In this document: positions 1 to 11,800 of the stretch, in pieces
Position numbering within the stretch: position 1 is the stretch's first letter
Layout: each line of letters starts with the position of its first letter
Assembly (NCBI GenBank): GCA_013398295.1
Contig: VZSF01001417.1
Coordinates: 668,322 to 732,321 of the forward strand
DNA length: 64,000 bases
DNA from: Chionis minor
Lineage: Eukaryota > Chordata > Aves > Charadriiformes > Chionididae
Direction: 5' to 3'
Notes under the pieces: model-generated
Databases searched by the model: none
The model's input: only the letters and a program-made list of their open reading frames with translations
Told to the model about the DNA's origin: nothing
Translations under genes and position numbers: made by a program

Positions 1-973
1 CTCGAGCTCCACATGTTCTTCATGGCTGTTAAAAAGTTTCATTTTGGGGGCGCAAAGAGAAAACAGCTACAAGGTTTATAGAGATGACTCATTTTTAAAC
101 CAAAATTCTTACATGTAAATTATTAAAACTACAGCAAGGACCCATCTTCAGCTGTAAGAATTTTGCTCTGCAAAACAAAAAAGAAAAAAAAAATTAGTCA
201 TTTTGCTGTCTTAAGCACAAGATCATTAGCAGCCTAAAGACTTGCTGGCTCACGCTGTCCATATTCCCATTTCTGGCAAAAGTTTGCCAGGCTTTGCCAG
301 ATCCTGGCTTTCTCTCTGAGCCAAAATGGAAGTGGGTATAAAACCAATCACTTCTGCGAGGGCTTTGCCTTTTGAAATCCTGGCTGAAAAGCACGTATCC
401 CCTCTACAGAAGCAGACCCACAAACCGAGACAGTGCATTTGGTTTTACTCATTTCTGCAAGTTATGAACCAATTTTTAAAGCTAAAATGGTTAATCATTA
501 ACTAGCAGTTTTGATGAACAAGCTTTATCCTCTCAATTTCTGAATGTAGTTTTAAATTGTTCCAGCTGATGCATTTGTTACTGATCTTACCTCACTGGCT
601 TAAATCCAAGTCAGCACAAGAGGGAAGGAACGACAGGAACAGAAAACAAGCCCAATTCAAACAGAACTGATATACTATAGGATTAATAACAGATAGGACA
701 AACATACAAACATTTCAGTACATACTAAAGACCTCACAGGAGGCTGTCAGGACGTCCCGAACTGGTAGCCATCACTGGGAATTCAAGCTGCCGAGTCCCT
801 CAGAAGCCACAGTACAGGCTCTGTCACGTTAGATTTTAGTGAGTGAGTCTAGAACCTCCCTGTCCACACCCCTGAGAGACCCCCAGGATCAAAATAAAAC
901 ACAACTCTAACAGGATAACTCTTAGGTACATTCTGCTGTGCTTCAAGATGGGCATTTTACCTGAAGCAAATCC
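1..973. other. Region downstream of FGFBP2 (3' UTR or intergenic)
   Basis: No coding exon recognised. On the minus strand this holds the FGFBP2 3' UTR and flank. No canonical AATAAA was found, so the 3' end of the transcript is not placed. The two short overlapping ORFs at 194-438 have no recognisable motif. FGFBP1, the expected next neighbour, must lie beyond the left edge. Confidence 0.5.
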
Positions 974-1600
974 TTAACCTCTAAAGATGCCAATAATGTA
1001 GGAGCAGAAACCATGCAGGGATTCCCAGCAATGTTCCCGTGCCAGTTTCATTGCTTCTGCTTCATTTTCAGACCCTTGACCATGTTGGGTTGGTTTTATA
1101 AGAGGCAGTACTGGAAGTTTTCCTGTTTTCTTAACAGAGCTTTTCCCTGCTCCCCTCATAGAAGTGGAAGTTTTCTGAAATGATTTGTCCTGGTTTGCTG
1201 GATCTTCTGGTTCCATACCAGCAGCTACTTGCTTCATGAGAGCCTCTGTGGGAGCCTTTTGGCACATGGTGGTCTTCAACACTTCTGTGGATTCGCAAGC
1301 GTGCGGAAGCTTTCGAAGTCCAACGGCGATCTGATTCCAGTAAATCTTTGGATTGTTTCTGAAAGCACGACAGACTGATGGCTTGCCAGTGAATTCACAC
1401 CAGTAGGACATGCCTTGGCTTTTGCATTCAATTCGAAGTTTCATCTCCTCATCCCCACTCACACTCATTGTGCAAACATCTTTGGTTTTAGTGCGAAAAT
1501 TGATTTCTTCACCATTGCTTCTTTTCTTTGGTTTCAGCTTCTGTCCCAATCCTCCCATGCCACATATCACTACTAGGAAAAGAAAAGCAAAACTCTTCAT
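974..1600 (-). CDS. FGFBP2: FGFBP2, fibroblast growth factor-binding protein 2 (secreted), complete 208-residue coding region
   Basis: Single uninterrupted coding exon with a TAA stop at 974-976. The start is the ATG at 1598-1600: it has A at -3 (ACC ATG) and is followed at once by a signal peptide (MKSFAFLFLVVICG...GLG, about 20 residues) that aligns with the human FGFBP2 leader. The frame stays open upstream, but only to a GTG. The mature part has eight cysteines (DVC, IEC, YWC, SVC, HAC, TMC, EHC, GFC), all matching positions in human FGFBP2, and it shares the GEE-F-T-DxCTM start and the HCW...FRG ending. That ending and the short linker favour FGFBP2 over its paralogue FGFBP1. Family knowledge: FGFBPs are secreted, disulphide-bonded proteins; FGFBP1 releases FGFs from heparan sulphate, while FGFBP2 (KSP37) is known from cytotoxic lymphocytes. 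A TATA-like TTAAATT lies at about 1674-1680. No clear AATAAA was seen downstream; an AGTAAA at about 445-450 is only a possibility. Confidence 0.93.
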   Translation of the reverse strand: MKSFAFLFLVVICGMGGLGQKLKPKKRSNGEEINFRTKTKDVCTMSVSGDEEMKLRIECKSQGMSYWCEFTGKPSVCRAFRNNPKIYWNQIAVGLRKLPHACESTEVLKTTMCQKAPTEALMKQVAAGMEPEDPANQDKSFQKTSTSMRGAGKSSVKKTGKLPVLPLIKPTQHGQGSENEAEAMKLAREHCWESLHGFCSYIIGIFRG

Positions 1601-4360
1601 GGTGAGGACTTGACTGAGATCCTTGAGCAACACGATCCGGAAAAGTGAAAGCAGTAAGTGAGTGGCTGCTCACAATTTAAGGGCTTGGTACACAAAGAAG
1701 CCTCTTTCCAGCGAAATGTGGGATGTAAGGGTGGGGTTTTTTAATAAAAATAATAAATCACACTTCAGTAGGCATGTGCACATAATTTATAGCCCAAGGG
1801 AGTGTCGAATAACCTGTGAACTCCTAAGAAGGTAACAAGACAAATCTTGTAAACGCAGTTAAATACAAAACGATAGTTGTATAACCAAGAAGCACATTCC
1901 TATCTGGGATGAACATGTCGTATTTGATTTTTAACAGGTATTTTCCATTCTCCAGCTGCTATATTGCTATCTTCATGCCAGAGCTTGTAAGACCACACTG
2001 AAGTAAAAAAAGAAGTGCCAAAGCAATCTATGCAGCTACATCTGGACGATTATAAATGCATCCTATTAATAAAGGCTGATTTGTGGAATGGATTTTCTGT
2101 GGATTTGCACAGTAAGAATGCAACTTCAGTATTTCGTTTTGTCAGCACATGACATGCAGCAGGCACACAGGGAAGAATCAACTGCGGATATTTTGAGCCA
2201 TGAAAGATTTTTGGACTTGCAATATTTAAGCAAGATAAGGAATAAAGCTTTAGAAAAATAAGTTATAACAGGCCTAAACGTAAGCCAAACATTTGGAAGT
2301 CATATCATCATTGTCACACTGTGGGTTATTTTCAGCCAACAGAGGAAGACAACAGAACTGGCTTATCATGAGTCTCAGCAGCTGGGAAAAGATCCCAGAG
2401 AATGTCAGACATATTTGTGCTTTATCACCTTTCATTTTTTTTTAATAGATATTTTCCTGTTCATAATAAATGAACTGTAATAATGCCATAAAAAAAAGGC
2501 AAGAGAATAGAAATATCTTAGTGCAGAATCCTGTATTAGCAGTTTCTGCTGTAGTAACTAAAAGGAGAGCCGAGGAAAATCATAGTAACTCCCTTGGCAT
2601 TCAGGAGGTCATGAGAAAAAAAATCCCTCCCATGCTGCTGCAAAACACCATACTTTTCTGGCTAATAAGACTCTGCTAGGCTTTTCCTTCAAAGACACGT
2701 GTGCTGCACCCAGCTGACCTGTACAGCTCCGTGAGGGGGTATCATATTATTTAGGTATGCTTGAATAACTGTGGGGTGCTAAAACCCCTGAGTTTGAGAA
2801 TGGCCATATATAACAGAACAGAATACCATTTTGTATAACCCGCCACTCAGTGGATAACACTAAAGAAAATACTAAGGCAAAAACATTACTTTAACACAGA
2901 CAGCGAGGCAGAACAAAAAAATAAAAATGGCAAAAAATGCTTCTCATACTTGACAATAGAGTCCCCAGCTGCTGTGGCACCCCAGCTAGTCTGAGGGCTA
3001 CCTGGAACGGCCATTCTGGGTAGGAGTGAACCTTATTCTTACAGTGAAGATGTCATGAAGTTCCCCATGACTAAAAAACATTTCATGGAGAGAACATCAC
3101 TCTTTTCTTTTTACCCCCTCTCTAAGGCTATTTTAATAACATTCTTAGTAGAGGTCTCATTTCTAGCTTCTTGCCATTGGTTCCTCCTGACTGCATCTTT
3201 CAAAGCACAGTGGTATGGCTCTCCAGTCAACTCTTAGGAGAAACTGCAATGGTACAAGCCTACTTGAGATTTACAATTCACTCTTCTGTTGTTTTCTGGG
3301 GAGTCTTCTCACCTGTTATCCAGACAGACAGAAGAATCTTGTTGTCCACCTCAGACTTCATTTCAAAGATTTCAAATCCCTACTGCAAGCCATCAAAGAC
3401 CTCCTAAAAGTCAACAAACAAATTACACACCATTAGAAAAAATTTCTTCACCGAAGGGTTACCAAACATTGGAACAGGCTGCCCAGGGAAGTGGTGGAAT
3501 CCCCATCCCTAGAGGTATTTGAAAGACAGGTAGACGTGGGGCTGAGGGACATGGTTTAGGGGTGGCTTTGGCAGCGTTAGGCTTATGGTTGGACTCAATG
3601 ATCTTAAAGGTCTCTTCCAACCTAGGTATTCTATGATTATTTACACTTGGTTATGCACAACAGCACTGACAGTTCCTAGACTAGAATTTATCTCTCTTGT
3701 TCTAATAATCGTTAAAGAGTTGGAAAGTACTTAAAAGTTACTTTATACCAGTTTCGGATCTCTTGTTCTGAAAGGTTTTAAACTGTAATCATGAAAACAA
3801 ATCAGACTACAAGGATAAGGACAAATACCAAAGCTTGGACTCAAGAGCTCTGGTATTATTTAAGTATTACAGTTAACATGTTACTGCTAAGTGTTTGCCT
3901 CGCTCCCATCTGACATTTGTGCCCTCTGTGCTTCAGATTAAACAGCTCATGGTCTGTTATATCAGCAGAAAACAACTGTCCTGAAAACCGGCAAACATTT
4001 AATTCTGCTGTCAGAGCTACAGAAACAACAGAGGCAACCAGTAATACCTCGAGCACTTGCCGGGTATGCGGATAACCTCCACAACTCATTAGCTCAAATC
4101 CTACCATCTTTGCATAAATCACACCCTTTGTGGAAGTTGGAAGCTCCCTCACCCAGAGTCAGTGCTCTTTCATGTCCTTCCTGCTCCAGTTCTTGGTCTC
4201 TTATCTTGCTTAAGCTAAAGTCATCAATAAAAGTCAAATACAGAACACGTTTTTAATCAGGGTAAAAAAAAAAATTCATTTTCATAAGCTCTTTAACTCA
4301 GCGCAACTCTTCTGAGACAGGTCTACACAACAAAACAATTGAGACTCAAACATCAGGTAG
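1601..4360. other. Intergenic gap between FGFBP2 and PROM1
   Basis: About 2.8 kb between the FGFBP2 start codon and the putative PROM1 poly(A) site. It is AT-rich and without recognised exons. It contains one CR1 3' fragment (3433-3638), and the FGFBP2 promoter should be near its left end. The 98-codon minus ORF at 3856-4152 has no recognisable domain. Confidence 0.6.
3433..3638 (+). mobile_element. CR1 LINE, 3' fragment, sense on + strand
   Basis: Contains the CR1 landmarks in order: AAATTTCTTCACnGAAGG, TTGGAACAGGCTGCCCAGGG, GTGGTGGAATCCCCATCCCT, GTTGGACTCAATGATCTTAA, TCTCTTCCAACCT, and a terminal ATTCTATGATT. It is strongly 5'-truncated, as is usual for CR1 copies, and encodes nothing functional. 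Confidence 0.93.
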
Positions 4361-4375
4361 TTAAGCAAGTTCTTT

Positions 4376-4381
4376 TTTATT
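4376..4381 (-). terminator. Poly(A) signal AATAAA for PROM1
   Basis: TTTATT on the + strand is AATAAA on the minus strand. It is followed in the transcription direction by a T/GT-rich stretch (TTGTTTTGTTGTGT, about 4326-4341), the usual downstream element. It is the first canonical hexamer after the PROM1 stop. Confidence 0.7.
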
Positions 4382-4885
4382 TAAATGAACTGGGAACATT
4401 TTCTCAAATTAAAAATAGAAACTTTTAAAAATCTGCAGTTCTGAACATTACATATACACATATGCTACATACTGTCAATTAGAAATGTTTCCATTTATGA
4501 CCTAAAAATGAAATATTTAAGGTTATTCCAGATTAAAGACTGATGTCACTTTTCAGCATTTCTTTAAAGTTACCTGAATGATTAACAGGATTATCCCTAC
4601 TTCAAGCCCATGAATCTCGCTGGAAACAAAGTTAACAATACTGATACATGAAGAGACACTATTTTAGATCAATATGCCCAATTATTTCACCTGTGCAAAT
4701 GTTTTACACTAGTAACGTAGATACTTTTGGCCTGGTTGATGAATCCTGCTGTTAATCAATTCAGCAATACAACCGTATGCCTAAATTCTAGGCAATAACT
4801 CTAATAGTACAAATGTTAACACCAATTGCTAAACACATTTGAATGTCAGTATTGGAAATTGTATTTTGAAATTATTTAGCAAAAA

Positions 4886-4931
4886 TAGTATCGCTGTCCC
4901 CTGAAAGAGCCACAGCTTAACAGCGATACTA
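4886..4931 (-). other. Perfect 12-bp inverted repeat, 22-nt loop, in PROM1 3' UTR
   Basis: Left arm TAGTATCGCTGT (4886-4897), right arm ACAGCGATACTA (4920-4931), exactly complementary. In the PROM1 transcript this would fold into a stable 12-bp hairpin in otherwise AT-rich UTR. Confidence 0.75.
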
Positions 4932-5806
4932 ATAAGGACATTACAGAAGCAAGTGTGAATGACGAAAAAGGAGACAGAGAATGTAAAGCATTCTAAAAAT
5001 CAGCAACATAGACAATCTCTCATGCTCTTTTTGAGTACTACTGAACTCTAGAAAGCTTAGCTTTTTTGCTATATTATGCGTCACACACACTCCCAACCCT
5101 CCCACCCAAAGAGTTTCAAAACAAACTTCTCCAAAAAGTCCCTTTTAGGTCTATACTGCAAAAATCACTAAATATTAAATAATTAAAAAAAAAAATAGGG
5201 ACAAAGCAAAACCGCAACAGAACTTTTCAGAGACACAAGGAGACACTGTGGAACCCATTACACTTCAAATTTAGTCCAAAGTGGTCATTCAAGAGCACCA
5301 AATAGCAACACTGATCATGCTGGTAAATTCAATTGTGAAGAGTGTATTATACAATATTAAAATTGTAACTAAACACAAGTTTTAAGAAAAATGTATATAC
5401 AAAAGTCTCTGTATACAAAATGTATTTTTATGTAAACGTGTTATGTACTGTATTTAACACAAATCAACAATTTAAAGATAAGAACTAGACCAATCGTCAG
5501 CGGATTGCTAGGCAAAGGCTGTTAACCTAACTAATTTATATACTGTGATGTAAGGTAGAAAGCCCAGTGTAAAAAAGTAAAAAAACAAAAAACATTTTAA
5601 TTCAAGCCTTGAACAGTGGTATTCGAGAGGCAGTGCCCTGATCACAAAATATTCTGTACAGTAGTTTATGGCATAACATTCAATAGTACATTTGGGATTC
5701 ACAGTACGGGTGACATAAAACAAGTGGCTCAGGATTTGGAAGATGAATGCAAATGCCAATACACTTGGAAAAATAACGATATATTCCCATAGAAGAATCT
5801 TGAGCC

Positions 5807-5819
5807 TCATTTATATAGC
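5807..5819 (-). CDS. PROM1: PROM1 last coding exon: R-L-Y-K and stop
   Basis: The acceptor has a very strong T-rich tract ending CCCCCAG (5820-5850). AG from exon 24 plus G gives Arg, then CTA TAT AAA TGA (stop 5807-5809). Human prominin-1 ends in SPSQH instead, so the last residues are not supported by homology. The call rests on phase, acceptor strength, the immediate stop and a usable poly(A) signal 1.4 kb downstream. Confidence 0.75.
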
Positions 5820-8800
5820 CTGGGGGAAAAAAAAAAAAAATCACAAAAACAATTCAGGAAAATTGAATGAAGACAGAATTATAATGTAATTTAAGCACAA
5901 TAAAGCCATAGATTTTCATATGAACATCAATATGGTTCAACAATTTTTTATTTCTAAACCTTGCAGCACTCATGTTACAGAAAGAATTGACTTAAAAAGC
6001 TTATTGCTTACCCCTTAATGTTTCCAGTATGTGTTACCACTGTTCCACAGAGCTATACAAGAAAACAAAAAACAAAACAAAAACCAAACCATCATCATCT
6101 TTTGCCCACAAGTAGAACAGAAACACAGCATCTAACTAAGGTGAAACAAGCTCAGTTGGCACAAACTTTTCTCAATCTTTTACCCATGTAATCAAGAATT
6201 TTTCAAACAAGAGGAAATAGATTGATTGTTTTCTCCACCACCCTTTCTTTTCTGATTATTTTTGTTTCACGACAGGAAGAAATGCTTGGATTACCTATTC
6301 AACAACAGTCCTTTCGGAACTTAATCCAGCCTCCAATTCTGCTCTCACAAAAATGCTGGCTACGTAGGTTATATGTATCTTTGACATGTATATAAAAAAC
6401 ACTTGTGTGAGATATCTATACAAATATAAATATACCTCATGTAGATCTCGTATTTAAATAGCTTATATTTATAAAAAAAAAAATCTATGCATCTCTTTCC
6501 AGCAAAAGAATCCAGCTGACATACAAGTACAAAAAAAAAAATCCCCAAAACTATGGGATTCTTTACATCTGCAAAAGTACAGGTGTACAGAGCTCTATTC
6601 AAACTCCTATCTCTCAAAGTGTCTCCCAAAATAAGTTGTAGGAAATGAGAAAAAGCAAGGATAGCATAAAAGTGAAGAGTTTGCTGCAATGAAAATGAAA
6701 AACAAGACTTTATTGCTATGGGAATCCTAGACTGAGAAATTCAAAGTACGTGCACATCTCATATAATTAGCCGTTTTTCAAATTACCTCAGCACATCAGA
6801 AGACAGCATTGCTACAAACTGAATCCTTATACTTTATTATGGAAGCCCATTTTGACTAACTTAAAATTTAGAAAAAGGAAGTCAGGACTGAACTAGTGGG
6901 TCTTTGTTTAAAAGATTATTTGATGATAGTTCTTTTTAGCTTATTCAGGAACACTGTATTAAACTATTCATCAATCACTGAAATATCACAGAAAACATGC
7001 TATGAACCTCTGGAGTATTAACATTCATATTAAAGATTCAAAGATCAGAAAGGGACTTTTAAGGCCTGTGCAATTATTATTTTCTTCTTATGTTAAATAT
7101 TGAAAGTTCTTAACACTGAAAGCCCTTAGATATGCCAGTGTAGGTTAATTTAGTGAGTGCCCTTGAGCTGCAGAACAGATCATGACAATTGTGATCATAA
7201 ATATCACTAACATCATCGTTATATAAAAATACTTCCTTCAGAAGGAAATGTGGAATCAGGATTTGATCAGTAATTAATTATTGTAAAATACAGTTCTAAT
7301 AAATAATATACAACTGACGCAGCCATAAAATCTGGGAAGACTTCTAAACTTTGAGCTCTCTTGGTATTTACCCATTAGTGAAAGAATGGTGATATCTTAC
7401 TTATCTGTCAATATTCAATCTATACTTTCAGTCATGAAGTTGCAAATTAAGGCAAAGTGAGTTACAGATTTCAATCATAAATCAGATCCTTCCTTAAGCA
7501 ACTCGGATATTTTGGACACCCAAATATTGAACTTGTGAGACATCCTAGGTTACCCCCTACAGAAACAGAAAGTCTCACAATTAGCTAAGATTTTACAACA
7601 CAAAAGTTGTAGAGACAGGAAAGAACCCAGATCTCCTCCTTTTTAAACATAAATTGAGTTTCTTGTTTTGTGATGTTACACTAGTTCTACCCATGCAGAA
7701 ATGCCCATTTTCTCTGTTTATGTTTTCTGCACACCCTGCACCACCTGCCTTTTACACAGGAAAAGTTCTTCTTCTCACCATCTAAAAAATAAGACAACTT
7801 AGGAGTAAGAATGCATCCCTTCCTATCACTTACAATGGCTATCAGAGTATTTTAATAGGTTTACCAGTTTAGGACCACCCACTGTGCTAGATAAATTCCT
7901 AATTACCTGGATTTTAAGATCAAATTTAGGCAATTGCTTTGTTAAGTTACTGGAAATTACTACAATACCTGCTGTTATGTAAAGAGTATTTGAGAAATAT
8001 AAATCACACAGCATTTGCTATAGTGAGTCATGCAAAAAACATAAATAAATAGTTAAGTGATTCACTTTAAAACGTGCAGAAAATTGGATAGGTGATTAAT
8101 ACAGTAGATTAAGTAAGGACACGTGAAGGCATGCAGTTTCAGACTTGGTTTACCTTGTAAAAACAGGATTGTGTATACCATATAAATGCTCTTTATGATA
8201 ACCATTATTACCATTTTCTGTACTGTAATAAAATAAATACACCAAGAAAGACCATGTTAACTATAAAGATGCACTATGTACAGTATGGCTTTTAAGACAT
8301 GTACATGGATGATGGTATTATATGCAAAGATAAACTGTGTCTGTACAACATAAGATAACTTTTCCTTTTTAACATTCAGGAGTTTACATAATTATGATTT
8401 TACATTTTTACTATTTTTCTATTCTCCGAAAAATTAATTGTTCTGTTATTCTTGTTGAGTCGGATGCTCGACTATAAAGTCTGTTGAAACAGAACACGTT
8501 ACCTCTTTTGAAGTAACAAGTTACATTAAAAATATAAACCCTCCCACCTGAATAAAATAATTTTAAGAAATACCAGCAAAAAAGTCTTACGTTTTCATGG
8601 GTATAGTTTCGACACTAAAAAAACACAGAAAAGGAGGAGTAATTAACTAGACACTAATCAGTGAGTTATTTTAGCTGTACATGCCCGTTTCTGCTTGCCT
8701 GACTTGTGAATGTGTAATAAAAAGTGACCAGTGTGAAATTTGAGAAATGCAGCGCACAGGCGAACTGAACAATGAGCAAAACAAAGAGTAGAAAAAGAAA

Positions 8801-11800
8801 ACAGCAAAAACAAAACTGATGGGAAAATATGTAAGAACAGTTATCATAAAGTAAAATGCCAAGTCCCTGAGACAGAGGAACTGCAATTGAAAAAGGAAAG
8901 ACTGGTTAGGAATAGCTAGGACAGTAAGAAAGCAAATATTTCATTCAAGGAGATTACAAAGCAGGCATAATTCACTTTAACAGGTTACTTAGCAAAGCTA
9001 ATCGATTGCACATTTGGAAGATATTTATATACACACTGTACACGAAGCTCGGAAGACCTCATTCTGAAATAAGTTTCTCAAAGTCAGAGCTGGCAATATC
9101 TGCACAGAGTCACGACAAGTCAAGACAACCAAAGCCCACCTGCATGAAGCACTTTACAGGCACCAACCCAAACCTGCAGTATTTCACAAGAACATGCAGT
9201 TCTAATCTGACAGCACAGAAGATTTAAGGATTAATAGCGCCTTCATGTGAAACACTAGAAAAAAACATTTCAATTTATCTGCCATTTAGCTTACTTAGGA
9301 GAATATACTTACTCATCATATACATCCTCTGTATCCATTCTACGATAGTATTTGGAGAGTTTTACAGCAAAAATTATGGCAGGAATTAAAAATATTGAAG
9401 AGCCTCCCAAACCAAACCAGAAGGCATTCTGAAACAAAGCAAAACCCAGAAAACAAAGATCATGGAGACAAATGATCAGAAAAGTACTGAATCCTTGCTT
9501 GATATTCTAAGCACTGTTACTGGAAGAACACAGTAGAAATTGGTGGCACTGGCCTTGTGGACTATCTGAAGCTCCTTATACTACTGTGAAACAGGGCTTG
9601 CTAAGCATTCTCCAGTGCCAATGTGTACTAAAGTAAGAACACCACTGTCTTACAAGTGTAACCAAACAGTAATACATCCAAAGTTGCTCAGAGCTACACA
9701 GCCATAGTGGCCCAAGAATTTATTTCAACACAGTCAGCCTTGGGCTAGAAAGAAGTTGTGTGTCTCACAGCATTAATTTACTAGCCACATTATTTCTTTT
9801 TCCTTTCTTGATATTTTGAAGTAGTTGCCTTGTCGTCTTTGTCAAAATCTGAGTTTCCAGCACTTTCTTGAGCTAGTTTTTAATTTGGTAACTGCAGCCT
9901 GTTTGTGTAACTAATTTCATTATCATACAGTTGAACTGAGTTATCACCAGATGTTAAAATGATAATTTTCCAAATTTGATTTGTATTGGCTGGAGGCATT
10001 TTGACTTATAAGTGACTCAGATAAATTCTACCATCAGGAAAACCATGGTCCAGATGGTTAGTGGCTACACCAAGGAGAAGATAAGCTCTGATACTTATGC
10101 GATAATCAATGAGTACCACATGATTCTGGCAGGTTAGGAGATTTCAGGGTTAAGCGTTACCAAGGTTAGAGTGCTTTGGCTTTGATTACATCCATTTACT
10201 GTTCATATGAATAGGACCTGGCTAAAGTACCATAAAGCCAAGTAATAGCTAGGAGATATTTTAGGAGGTTTCCAGGCATATGGTTTCTTATTCTGTTTTT
10301 AATACATGCTGTCCTCTTTCCAAGCTCTTCTGCAAGATGAAAAAGCCAATATTACCCTTATATTCTGCTACCAGTCATGCTCAAATCTCCACTGCACAGA
10401 AATGAATCAAGATCTGTCTGCTACAAGTGATAAAAAGTCCCTTTACCTCATTGAGGTTTTCTAGATTCCAGGAAAGATACTTGAGAAAGTTTTTCCTTGG
10501 TATTTCTCACTCAGTTTCTGCCCCCATCCCATCCCATCTGAAATGGTTACAGCTGAAACTGCAGATCTTTATGCTTGTCCATTTCAAGGTGGTTCAGAAT
10601 CAAGCAATCAAACTGAAATCCACCTTTTCCAGAAGTTTTATTCCAAACCAGTATTACTGCACAACTCAAGTTGGAAGAAATTTAGTAAGAACCGTTAATT
10701 TTCCAGAATTCTTGCTAACAGAAGCTTAAGTTTAATGGGAACCTAAAACAAGTCCAGCACTAGTTTGGCTTTGGACTTGATCCAGATCAGACCATTTCTT
10801 CCTTGCGTAACTTTCAATGTAATACTTCATACTTCAGAATAGCCTAGCCAGAATAATTACATGCAGATTTATGTTCAAAGAATTTCCCATTCGATGCCCC
10901 AATTTTGAATAACAGAAAATTTTTCTTACCACAGAATCAGTTACATAGCTGCATAAAAAAATATCTACTGCTGTATCTATCACATTGGCAATAGGCTTGC
11001 ATGCTGCTACCTCCATGGCGATCTGAAAGACAAATTAAAAAATACAGTTTGAAGTATCTAACAGAATAAAGTAAGAATCTCAAAACTTGCTTACAATTAC
11101 AGATACTTTTTACTAAGTTGCTACCTCTCACCCTATCCAAATTCAAAGTAAATTCCAGTGGGATACGCTATCAGCTGAACATATGCATCTTTAACAGATG
11201 CTTACTTTCTCAAAGGCTGCAGCTGCAGAAAAATAAAACAAGATGGTAATGACATTATTTTGAACTAAGCAAGGTCAGGCTCGGTGCAATATTAGCACAA
11301 ATGGTAGATTTCAGGTTAGCCCTGGGAAAATGATACTATGGTAAATTTGCATTTTATCCCAATCAACACAACTCATCATTTCTATTCAAGTTCAAACACA
11401 ACAAAACTATTTACAGAAAACAAGTATATATATCTTACAAACAGAAACTATAAAACATACTAACAACGTAACACTTTTATTATTACCATTATTATTATAT
11501 AGCTTTTTAATATTTGGGGGGTTTTGGATTTTTTTTTCTTTTAAATGCAGCTCCTCTCAATGAAATAAATGAAACTTACCGACTCCTTGACCCACTCAAT
11601 GTATTGCTCAAAGTAGCCAACTATGGTATCCATGTACTTTTTCGTCTCCTAGAAACAGACAAAAGTAAGTGAACCTCTATCTCTATGACATTATAAATTA
11701 ATGCACTTAAATCAAATAAAGCTTACCTGGACAATAACTAGAGAAGCGTTGTTATTTATGAGAAGCTGGGCAGCATTAACAGCGCTAATGACGTTCTTCA

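Larger units (their letters stand above)
4360..5806 (-). other. PROM1: PROM1 3' UTR (putative)
   Basis: AT-rich non-coding sequence from the stop codon to just past the poly(A) signal. It contains a 12-bp stem-loop (4886-4931). No other AATAAA was seen between the stop and 4376. Confidence 0.65.

Noticed and set aside
974..1600. FGFBP1 as the identity of this gene
   Set aside because: FGFBP1 has a longer basic N-terminal linker and a different C-terminus; the HCW...FRG end and GEE-F-T-DxCTM start are FGFBP2-like.
1600..1633. Upstream extension of FGFBP2 with eleven more codons
   Set aside because: The extension starts at GTG, not ATG, and the signal peptide begins exactly at the ATG at 1600.
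6369..6700. Alternative PROM1 last exon behind the acceptor at about 6690
   Set aside because: The frame gives an unlikely hydrophobic tail, the AATAAA seen lies upstream of it, and there is no homology.
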